Source: Stramonita haemastoma (Eukaryota; Mollusca; Gastropoda; Neogastropoda; Muricidae). From it: a stretch of DNA of 35,000 nt. Location: NCBI GenBank assembly GCA_030674155.1, contig CM060318.1, positions 72,015,717 to 72,050,716 on the forward strand, given 5' to 3'. Below are positions 25,932 through 35,000 of this stretch, piece after piece. The notes under the pieces were generated by a model. The model had not been told where the DNA came from. It saw only the letters and a list, made by a program, of their open reading frames with translations, and ran no database searches. Positions within the stretch are counted from its first letter, which is position 1; each line of letters opens with the position of its first letter. A program made the translations under genes and the position numbers.

Positions 25932-25946
25932 TGTATGTGTGTGTGT
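25846..25946. repeat. GT microsatellite
   Basis: An uninterrupted (GT)n run from about 25,856 to 25,930, then GGTGTATGTGTGTGTG. Confidence 0.97.
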
Positions 25947-26254
25947 TTTCACAATGTCGTTTACATCAGAATCATTTATGCTCCAAGAATAACATACCTG
26001 ATTTTTTAGTTCTTTTCATAGTCTTCCTTCTGGACAGTGTTACTGTTTAGAACTCTGTTATTGAATTTTACAGTTTTTATAGATTTTGTAAAATTTATTG
26101 ATGGTTGTGAAGATTGTTGATGTTTCCAATGAATCATGTTGCATTTACACAGTGGAAATATTTGCCCAGATGTGTCATTTGAAGTAAAGTTCTTATTGAT
26201 ATTTGTTTCTTCCCACTTCGGCAAGTAGAGATGCAGCATCTTTAGCTTTCAAAG

Positions 26255-26345
26255 TGAGTGTGTGTGTGTGTGTATGTGTGCTGTGCGTGCACACGCTGTG
26301 TGCTTGTGTGCGCGAAATGTGTGCGTGCTTGTGTGTGTTCCCTTT
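26255..26345. repeat. Short GT/GC-interrupted microsatellite
   Basis: AGTGTGTGTGTGTGTATGTG is followed by CGTGCACACGC and GTGTGCGCG words. Confidence 0.7.
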
Positions 26346-26936
26346 TGTGCATGCATGTTTTCTTGTGTTAGGCATATGCCACATCAGCTTGATGAAAACA
26401 ACAACAACAAAAAATCCAGTGCTTCTGTGAGTCAGGCTGGTAATGGCCTCACTCCATGCACAGTATTAAGCATTGCCTAACACACTTTTATATTTTGATA
26501 GCTTTTTAAAAAATAAAAAAAAATTCTCCCTGAAACCTTTTTATTTCATGTGCGTTTTACACCAGTTCGTTCCCTGATGTACATGTTTAGTAGTGTTACC
26601 TTGTGGCTTCCTTTAAAACCAAAGATGGGGCCTAGATCTTCAGCCTGCTGCTAATGGCTGTAGTAGGTGTACATGAGGTAGTGGCCAGCTACTGGTTCTC
26701 TCCTCGTGCTGACCTGCTGCTCCTGTGCTCCCCGCAGTATATCATCCTGGTAGATTATCGGGTTTAGAGTAAGGGTGTATGGCTGATGTGTGATATACTG
26801 ATAGTTTATGTATTGTAAGGATATACTGATAGTTTCTGTATTGTGAATTGACATGTTTGGCTGTTTAGTTTGAAGATCTTTACGTATACAGTTTTTAAAC
26901 CAATTTCTGCCTACTCTTACAGTTGATGTTTAACTT

Positions 26937-26960
26937 GGGGGGGGGGGGGGGGGAGGGGGG
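26937..26960. repeat. Poly-G run
   Basis: A G run of about 17 bases, one A, then six G. Confidence 0.9.
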
Positions 26961-29106
26961 ATGATATTTGCTTATTTGTAATTTTCAAATTTTTCTTGCT
27001 TGTCTTATTTCTCATCATCTTTTTCCTTCTGTAGTTCAAAACAGAATCACAAGATGGTAGAAACATGGCATCATTTCTGTCATTCCTTATGCAACTTTAT
27101 AAAAATACAAAACCAGTATCAGTGGGGTTTTATTTGGTAGGTCAGGGATTGTTTTTGTTTGTTTGACTTTGTTATTTTGTTTATTGTGGGTTTTGTTGTT
27201 GTTGTTTTTTAAGGAATCAAGAAGCAGCTTTTCTGATATACTCCCAATATTGGTATGCAGTGAGATGAAACAAGGCATTTTGACTCACTCCCATATGAAA
27301 CTATACTTAGTATTTTCATGGGCATTTATTCTATCCTGAATTGCCTGCACAGTCAGGATGTCAGAGATCACCTGAGACAAATATAAAAGTGGTTGGGAGT
27401 TGCCCTTGTTATCTTTACAGCTAGTAAGTGTTCCCTGTACAGTTGACAGGCATGTGGTGTAGTCAGGTGAGAGGACAATGACAAAAAAAACCTGGATAAA
27501 AACGAAAAGTAAAATAAAGTGCCTAGTCATTTTCCTGTCTTTCGAATCTATCATGTTAGTTGCCTAGCTCTTTTTCTCACCCTAAATCTTACTGTTTAAC
27601 AGCAAGGTGTCAGACTCTGAGATGGTAGCTCTTGTACAGGTACTTAGCTGTGTATTTTTATTGTGACCCGACATGTAAAAATGCGCAGCACTGAGCACTA
27701 ACACAGAAGTGGCTTTGTGTGAGTGCTAGTAGAAGTAAATCACAGATAGAAAAATTTCGACATGAGGGAGAAAATGTCAAGCATTGATTGCAGAGTAGTT
27801 TCTGTCACTTTCAAAAGATCATGGCTAGTTGATTGATTGCTTGCTTTTGAGTTTGTTTCGTCACAGATGTAGTCCAAGATGCCTATTGTCACATGCGTCC
27901 AAATATAGTATTCCCCTGGCATTACAACCATCCTGTCTCACTCCCCAGATGTCACGGGAGAACTGCAAGCTCAGTGTTATTGAAAGGGGTTTTTTGTTTC
28001 ATGTGTTAATGTGCTGAAGCAGAAAATGTGTTTTTAGTGCTGCTGTCCTGTCTGTATGTTTTATAATTCTTTTGTTTTTTTTCATGTTATGTTCTCCTTC
28101 TGTTCCTTTTTCTAGCGTTTTTTTGTTTGTTTTTGCCCATCTATATTTTTAGCAGCTTTTTCTTTTTGCAGGTATTATTCTATTCTGTATTTATATACCG
28201 TACTATTTCTTTTTTGAATGTGGAGAAATAACACTACACCATCCTTCACTTTTGGCCTTGGTTTCTGGTCCATGACTCATTCAAGCACAGGTGTGAATTT
28301 TTCTTCTCTTGTACTGCTTATTTATTTGTTGAAAAAAAGGTACTGCCTCTCTTAAAAAAAAGATCACTTTAAATTTGTTTTGTTTTCTTAAAAGAAGAAA
28401 AGTTACAGTCATTGATTGTGGTGCTGTGTTAGGACATGATCCTGAAACATTCAGAGGTAAAGAGACTACAGCACTTTGCATTGGCTTGCCGCATTGCCAT
28501 CAGCACGGATATGGAGGATCAATACATGATTAATGATTGATGATTAATTTTGCACCTTGATTTTCCACCTCATACTTTGTATTAAGTTACCATTTATACA
28601 TTTGTTGTGATTACGCAAGCAGTGGATAGATCTGTCTGTGAGAGAGAGATTCTATGTTTCTCACCTTGCAGCATCTCTGGGTACTTACTATGTTATGCGC
28701 TCCACCCAATAACACCAGTATCAATCCTCTTCACTTATTCTGGTCTTGCTTCATGGTGTGCACATGATAACAGAATGCCTCAGTTGCTGAATTTACCACA
28801 GATGGATATACCTGCTTCACTTCTAGCAATACTGGTAAAACAATTTTTTTTTTAAGTGTTCATCATCTAGAAACTTAGAAGCAGTTAGAAGGTGGTGGTT
28901 GTACATTTTATTTCTTGCATTGAATGTTGTAAAAAAAAAAAAAGGTTTGTTTGTCTGTCACTTTCTTGTCCTTTATGTACAGAATGGTTTGATACATACA
29001 AAGCTGGTGATCTGTGATCTGTGAAATCTGAAAGATTTTTTTTTCCGTCCAATGATTGGGTCCAAACTCACAGTTTAGCATCAGAGATATTTTGTGATAG
29101 AATTTC

Positions 29107-29137
29107 GTGGTGTGTGTGTGTGTGTGTGTGTGTGTGG
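29107..29137. repeat. GT microsatellite
   Basis: A short GTGTGT run within otherwise unique DNA. Confidence 0.9.
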
Positions 29138-29764
29138 TGTTGTTAGTCATCTGCTGGTTTTTAACATGAATGTATTGCAGGGCTGTCTGTGGCCTGACTA
29201 AATCCACATCTTCAGCTCTCTATAATCCCATCTTCAACTTTGTTCATAATCTTCAACACATCAGTCATAGGGTTTATTTACTATACACAAACTGCTTGCA
29301 TCTTTATAGATTTTTCCCACTAATTCCATATTCTTAGCTTGCCCTTTACAGGTTTTATACTTATAGAAAATCTTTTTCCAGGGTCTCTGTTTATGGCTTA
29401 AATATCTGTAACAGTGTTGACACTAGATTATCACCCCTTGTAATGTTTATTCCATCTTTTTTTTTTTTTTTTTGAGAATGCAGATGATTACTATCTTTCT
29501 CAAATCTGCATTTGGCAAAGTCAGGAAATGCCTTTTGTTTTTTCTGTGTTCTCGGTGATATTTTGTCTAAATGTTTGTTTTTGTGTAGCATTTGTCCAAA
29601 TGTTTGTAGTGATTGCCTGTATGTACTGTTTGTTTGGACGTTTGTCATGTTTGTTTCCCTGTAGCCATGTTATTCCTGGACAAAGGCAGCCCATGCCTGA
29701 CCAACATATCGCTGTGCCAAATTTTCTGTAATATTTAACCATTCTGTTTTTTCTGCTTCCACTC

Positions 29765-29792
29765 CCCCCCCCCCCCCCCCCCCCCCCCCCCC
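29765..29792. repeat. Poly-C run of about 28 bases
   Basis: Consecutive C on the plus strand. Together with other G runs (9,930; 18,170; 21,878; 26,937; 33,873) it shows that long G/C homopolymers are common in this genome or assembly. Confidence 0.9.
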
Positions 29793-30848
29793 GATTCTCA
29801 TTCTTTGCACCAAAATATATTTTTCCAAGTTTGCCTCCTGTATGTTTCTGGTGTATCACAGAATCTTTTCCTGAATGGTTCGATCAGCCGGGAGTTACGT
29901 CCGACAGGGAGTTTTTCTGCTGTTTTTCTTACGTGATATTTTCTCTTTTCGTACCATTGATCTCAACGGAGTGATTATTTCGTTTCTTTGCTGATCTATT
30001 TTACATTACATATCTTGTTGATTTTAGTTTGACATTTTTTGATGTCGTTTTAACCTCTGTGTGCCCCCCAATATATATTCAACCTCTCTTTGTTTGATAT
30101 ATTGAGGAAAAAAGGGAAAGGAAGGGCAGGAGAGAGTCTTGAATAAAAATGGGTGTCTTTTGAAGTAAAAAATTGTCATATTGATGGATTTGCTTAGGTT
30201 TTGTTTGTTTGGGGTGTTTTTGTTTTGTTTTATTTTTGCCGTTGATTTGGGGAGAGTTGGTTGGGTAGGTAATTTTGTGATACTGATGTTTCCAATCGTT
30301 AGTTTGAAATGTGATGGGCCTGTTTTTGTTTCATGAACATAATCTTGTCTCAGAGCACACCCAATTCTGTGTGGTTGTTCTTTAGCCTTTTGTATGTGTT
30401 CTCTTGTGAAAATGAGAAATGAAAGAAAAATGGCTAACGTGGCTGGTCCATTTGTTACACATTGAAACCTTGATATTTGTTTTCATTGTACAGTCGTTTT
30501 GGAGAACCGTAATTAAATATCCTTGTGTGCCTTCTTAAATGATTACTTACTGCCTTTTCAATGATTTGTCTATTTTTTATACCTGTTTAGTCAAATCTTT
30601 GGTTCAGCATGCTAGAAATGCTAGTCAGTGTTTTCATGGAAAAAATCCAACAACAGAAACCCAACAGATGATTGAATGAAATTCTTGGAGCAATGATGAT
30701 TGTTTACCATTTGAAATCCTTGGCCTTAGTTTTGCGGTACTGTTGTGATAATTATGCACCCATGTGTATGGTAGTATGTGTGGTCATGTTCTCCTGTTGA
30801 CCTGACGACAGTCAAATGCACTCGCGTGTATTAGTCTGACTGATAACA

Positions 30849-30854
30849 AATAAA
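30849..30854 (+). terminator. Candidate distal polyadenylation signal AATAAA
   Basis: AATAAA within GATAACAAATAAAAAAGAAA, followed 20-50 bases later by a GT/T-rich element (GAATGGTTGTGTCTTTTATT). Signal plus downstream element is a stronger arrangement than the proximal site. A CT/TCTG microsatellite and a SINE follow directly. Confidence 0.5.
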
Positions 30855-30907
30855 AAAGAAATATTAAATGTTGAATGGTTGTGTCTTTTATTTGGTCTTT
30901 TTCTAAT

Positions 30908-30990
30908 GTTCTCTCTCTCTCTCTTCTCTTTCTGTCTGTCTGTCTGTCTGAGACTGTCTGTCTGTGTCTCTCTCCCTTTATTTATTTATT
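30908..30990. repeat. CT / TCTG microsatellite and ATTT tract
   Basis: (CT)n, then TCTG units, CT again and TTTATTTATTTA. Confidence 0.85.
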
Positions 30991-31004
30991 TACTCTTTTA
31001 TTTA

Positions 31005-31220
31005 TTTACTCTTTTATATCGAGGATAACAGAATAAGCAATCATGTGCTTTTTTTCATCCGGTCCCCGTGTGTATGCAGTTTTTGTAAATATTGTCATCT
31101 GTTCCCACCGGCACACGATGGCCTACTCTTACGAAAAGCGGAACAGGATTTAACGTGTGCGCAAGATGTTCTGCGTGCGTTCACACACAGGGCCTCGGTT
31201 TAAAGTCTCATCCGAAGTGA
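31005..31220 (-). mobile_element. SINE family R1, well preserved (inverted)
   Basis: TTTTATATCGAGGATAACAG, CATCCGGTCCCCGTGTGTAT, ATCTGTTCCCACCGGCACAC, GGCCTACTCTTACGAAAAGC and GCGTTCACACACAGGGCCTC. It is nearly identical over long stretches to the copies at 4,945 and 22,855. Confidence 0.83.
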
Positions 31221-31820
31221 AAGCAGTATAAGGCAACAGAACAAGACTGCAAATTGAAGACTGAAAGGATTGTAACAGGCGAAAATTGCATTTTTGCATA
31301 GTTGACTGGATCATACACTGAAATATACTTATGTATGTAGGTGCACACACACACACCAACACAACACACACTCACAACTCATATATGCACACACTCATAC
31401 ACAGGCAAGCACTACACGCATGCACCACACACACACACACACACACCCCACATGAATGATACAAACACACAGAAAATTCATACCTTTTTTGTTTTATTTT
31501 AGCTTTTACAAACATCATCTTGTTCAAAACAAGGCATCAGTCTTTTTTTAAAATCGATTTGATCACAGAGAAGAGTCACAGACACTTTCAAAAATATCAT
31601 AAAACCATTGTAAGCCAATGTCTTCCTGTACCTGTACTGGGCTAACAAAAAACCCAAACAAACAAACAAAAAAAGAGAAATCTCTTGCTACATGTTCATT
31701 TCTTCAAGAAAGGGACTGGAGTATGTAAAAATTCATAAATAATAATACATCGTGAACACCAACCCCCCCCCCCCCCCCCTCCCCACTCTGTAATACTAAT
31801 GGCAAAAGGAACTAGTTATG
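31221..31820. other. Gene-free stretch with CA microsatellites and poly-C
   Basis: CA-rich imperfect tracts at 31,340-31,450 and a C run at 31,764-31,779. No coding signal. Confidence 0.6.
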
Positions 31821-31894
31821 AACACAAAAAGTTACTGGAATGCATACACCAGATTTCTGAATGAAATCACAACTAAGCAGTGATGTCTTTTGAA

Positions 31895-32080
31895 TTAATT
31901 CTTGAGAGCTCTCTCTCTCTTCAACACCAGCCACACACCTCCCCCTTTCTGCTTCCCCTCCCTCCTGCCCATTCTCTGCACACACATCCCCCCCCTCCCC
32001 CCATGTGGTATGCGCAATCCTCCCATAACTCCCCCCCCCCCCCCCCCCCAAAAAAAAAGAAAAGAAAAAAAGAGAATGAA
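31895..32080. repeat. CT/CCCT-rich tract with poly-C then poly-A/GA
   Basis: CTCTCTCT, CCCCCTCCC words, a C run (32,031-32,049) and an A/G-rich run to about 32,080. Confidence 0.8.
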
Positions 32081-32114
32081 ATTTGCCTTTCTAGTTAACA
32101 GTTGCCTTTCTAGT

Positions 32115-32230
32115 TAATATCAAACATGACCATTGCCAAAGTCGGAATGCAGCTACCTTAAAGGTCGGTAAAATCAGTTACATACACAAAATCTCACCAT
32201 TGATGAGCCTTGGAGCTCCAGCAGAGAAAT
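32115..32230 (+). repeat. Dispersed repeat R5
   Basis: GCCAAAGTCGGAATGCAGCT, ACCTTAAAGGTCGGTAAAAT, ACAAAATCTCACCATTGATG, AGCCTTGGAGCTCCAGCAG. It is the clearest copy of R5. Confidence 0.75.
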
Positions 32231-32569
32231 AATAATATTTTTTTAATACACCCAAAAACCCCAAACAAAACCAACCATGACCATGGCTTTCATAGATGAT
32301 GAAAAGATAACAACAATAGTATAAAATGCTGTAAGTAGTTATGTTAAGGTAGAACAATATCACATCTTGGAAAGGGGTTTGCAGATACATGAAATGAACA
32401 AAACCGTCACCGTCGTAACAAACAGCACCGAAGGCTATGCACCAGGGAAAACACAGTCATGCCACAAAAATGTCCACAGCACAATTCAGACCGATATCAG
32501 TATTATAAAAAAAATTTTCTTTCACACACACACACTCTCTCTCTATATATATATTATTATTATTTAGCG

Positions 32570-32775
32570 CATGTAAAAGAAACCACAGCAAAGGGAGGGT
32601 TGTCCCTAGCAAAATTCTGTAGAAAAAAGCCACTTTGATGAGGAAACAAATACAGTTGCAGACAGGAAAAAGAAAAAAAATGGGTAGGCGCTGCACTTGT
32701 GGCAACGCACTCTCCCTGGGGAGAGCAGTTCGAATTTCACACAGAGAAATCTGCTGTGACATAAAGTAATATAAA
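32570..32775 (-). mobile_element. Dispersed repeat R2, long inverted copy
   Basis: The reverse complement carries the R2 blocks in order: CAGCAGATTTCTCTGTGTGA, CTGCTCTCCCCAGGGAGAGT, GTGCAGCGCCTACCCA, TCTGCAACTGTATTTG, TTTTGCTAGGGACAACCCTC and the TTCTTTTACATGCGCTAAA end. It serves as the best reference for the element's extent (about 200 bp). Confidence 0.78.
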
Positions 32776-32829
32776 AAAACAAGTAAATAAATAAATAAAA
32801 TAAAATAAATAGGGGTGGTTCTATTTGTG

Positions 32830-33459
32830 ATGATGTTGATGACGATCGGGTTGTGTGACCAATTGAGGTAAAGTGAACCACATTCCCATTGACGATGATA
32901 TATTACTGGTGGTTGGGGTGGGGGGGGGGGGGGGAGGGGGTGACCAAGGGAAGTGGACCATATATGCCTTAATGATGATGATAGGGATGTTTGCATTGAT
33001 GACAATAATGATGACAATGATGATGATAGGGATGTGCGACCAATAGAAGTGGGCCACACATGCATTGATAATAATGATGACAGGGGTGTGTAACCAAAAG
33101 AAGTGGGCCACACTTGCACTGATGATGATGATGATGATGATGATATTATGAAAAGGGGCAGTAAACAAGGGAAGTGGACCATTCATACATTGATGATAAT
33201 GATGATAGGGGTGTTTGTACTATTGATGATGATGATGATGATGATAGGGGTGTTTGCGCTATTGATGATGATGATGACAGGGGTGTTTGCACTATTGATG
33301 ATGATGATGATGATGATGTGTGGGGAAGTGGGCCACACTTGCACTGATGAGGATGATGATATAACTGGGGGGGGGGGGTTGACAAAGAGAATTAGGCCAT
33401 ACATGGATTGATGGTGATGATGATAATGATGATGATGATGGTTGTGGGAGTGGTTGCAT

Positions 33460-33511
<52 letters not shown>

Positions 33512-33930
33512 AGGGGTGTGGAACCAATAGAAGTGGGCAACACAAGCATTGATTATGATGATGATGATGATGATGATGATGACAGGAGTGTTTGACCAAG
33601 TGAAGTGGGCCACACACATTAATGATAGGTTGTTGTTTGTTTTTTTGGGGGGTAGGGGGGGTTTGGGGGGGGGGGGGGAGCAAGCGAAGTGGGCCACACA
33701 TGCATTCATGATACCAACCAAGACATTACTGGGCGGGTAGAGGGAGGGGGGACGAGTTGGCGATCAAGGGAAGTGGGCCACACATGCATTTAACATAATG
33801 ATGGGGGTGGTTCCCTTTGTGGTGGTGATGATGTTGAGCCACACTTGCATTGATGATGATGATACGACTTTTTGGGGGGGGGGGGGGGGGGGGGGTAAGT
33901 AGTGACAAAGGGAAATGGGCCATACATGGA

Positions 33931-33961
<31 letters not shown>

Positions 33962-34209
33962 GGATGTTTGCAATGATGGTGATGATAGATGTGTGCGACC
34001 AATAGAAGTAGGCCACACTTGCATTGATTGCGATGATGATGATATGAATGCATGACTAAGTAAAGTGGGCCACACATCCATTGATGATGACGGTGATGAT
34101 GATATTTGGGGGGAGGGGGGGGAGCAAGGGAAGTGGGCCACACATACATTGATGATGATGATGATGATGGTTGGATTGGTTGCATTGTTGATGATGGGAG
34201 TGGTGGCAT

Positions 34210-34246
<37 letters not shown>

Positions 34247-34392
34247 AGGGGTATGTGACCAAGAGAAGTGGGCCACACTTGTATCAATGATGATGATGAT
34301 GATAATGATGATGATAATGATGATAGAGGTATCTGACCAAGAGAAGTGGGCCACACATCCATTTATAATGATGATGATTGGGGTGGTTGCAT

Positions 34393-34423
<31 letters not shown>

Positions 34424-35000
34424 AGGGTATATGACCATTAGAAGTGGGCCACACTTGCATAGATGAGATTGGTGATGATGAGAGGGGTGTGTGACCAAGG
34501 GAAGTGGGCCACACATGCACTGATGGTGATGATGATGATGATGGTGGAAGTGGTTGAATTGATGATGATGATGATGATTATGATATGGATATGTGACCAA
34601 GAGAAGTGGGCCACACTTACATTGATGATCATGACCAAGACATTACTGGGTGGGCAGGGGGGGGGGGGGGGGGGGATGTAGGGTGTGTTGGAAATCAAGG
34701 GAAGTGGACCTTACATCATAATGATGGGGTGGTCCCATTTGGGAGGGGGGGTGATGACAGGGGTAGGCGACCAAGTGAAGTGGGCCACACATGCGTTTAC
34801 AATCATGGCCAAGATACTGCTGGGTAGGTGGAGGGGGGGGGGGTGACTAAGGGAAGTGGGCCATACCTGCATTTAAGATGATAGGGGTGGTTCCCTTTGT
34901 AGTGATGATGATGACAGGTGTGTGTGACCAAGTGAAGTGAGCCACACTTGCTCTGATGAGGATGATATGACTGAGGGGATGGGGGGGGGGGGGGGGGGTT
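32830..35000. repeat. GATGAT-rich complex satellite with AAGTGGGCCACAC core, runs off the window
   Basis: About 25 units of variable length (roughly 50-150 bp) each contain AAGTGGGCCACAC or a close variant, then TTGCATTGATGATGATG or ATGCATTGATGATG, a GATGAT run of variable length, AGGGGTGTG/TTTGC and GACCAAG before the next core. Some units add a poly-G block and CCAAGACATTACTGGG. Long poly-His, Ile, Ser or Met readings on both strands are products of the repeat, not genes. Confidence 0.95.

Noticed and set aside
27285..27554. Minus-strand ORF with a hydrophobic segment (FILLFVFIQVFFVIVLS)
   Set aside because: Short, with no recognised family, no supporting splice or promoter signal, in AT-rich DNA where such ORFs arise by chance.
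33183..34600. Long minus-strand ORFs rich in His, Ile and Ser (up to 278 codons) in the satellite
   Set aside because: They follow the GATGAT repeat in three frames at once; no domain, start context or splice structure supports a gene.

Overview
The window is eukaryotic nuclear DNA. It has short exons with GT/AG borders, introns packed with GT/CA microsatellites, tRNA-derived SINE-like repeats and one long RTE-type LINE. The repeat style, including SINE-like bodies with a 'gtgggttcttttacgtgcgcta' type segment, and the protein family suggest a mollusc, probably a marine gastropod. That assignment is recognition-based inference, not proof.

Plus strand, about 99 to 24,087 (possibly to about 30.85 kb with a long 3' UTR): the 3' part of one large gene encoding a polycystin-1-like protein (PKD1/PKD1L family). 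I can place 17 exons, about 3.4 kb of coding sequence. They run from a serine-rich cytosolic loop (exons at 99, 1398, 2623 and 4612), through a membrane pair (6406, 7576), the first channel helix and the extracellular TOP/polycystin domain (8625, 9660, 10198, 10911, 11931, 13048), S2-S4 (17447), S5 (20073), pore and S6 (21511), to the cytosolic C-tail (22618, 23887). The N-terminal part of such proteins (PKD/REJ repeats, GAIN/GPS, PLAT) would lie upstream of the window. Splice phases agree at most junctions. However, at least five places need a 1-nt shift to keep the conserved reading, three further places are probable, and an in-frame TGA precedes 110 more open codons.

The intron 13,135-17,446 holds an apparently full-length RTE-type LINE with an unbroken 1,021-codon endonuclease/reverse transcriptase ORF and a 12-bp target-site duplication. 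Its intactness contrasts with the broken frame of the host gene.

Minisatellites sit on the gene's splice borders. A 57-bp unit repeats the acceptor and start of the exon at 13,048 (7 copies). A roughly 85-98-bp unit repeats the end and donor of the exon at 20,073 (5 copies). A roughly 75-bp unit (6 copies) runs into the acceptor of the exon at 10,911. I consider this the most unusual feature of the window.

From 24.1 to 32.8 kb there is no recognisable gene. The stretch is AT-rich sequence, possibly a long 3' UTR ending near 30.87 kb, plus scattered repeats. From about 32.83 kb to the window end there is a GATGAT-rich complex satellite whose units share the core AAGTGGGCCACAC.
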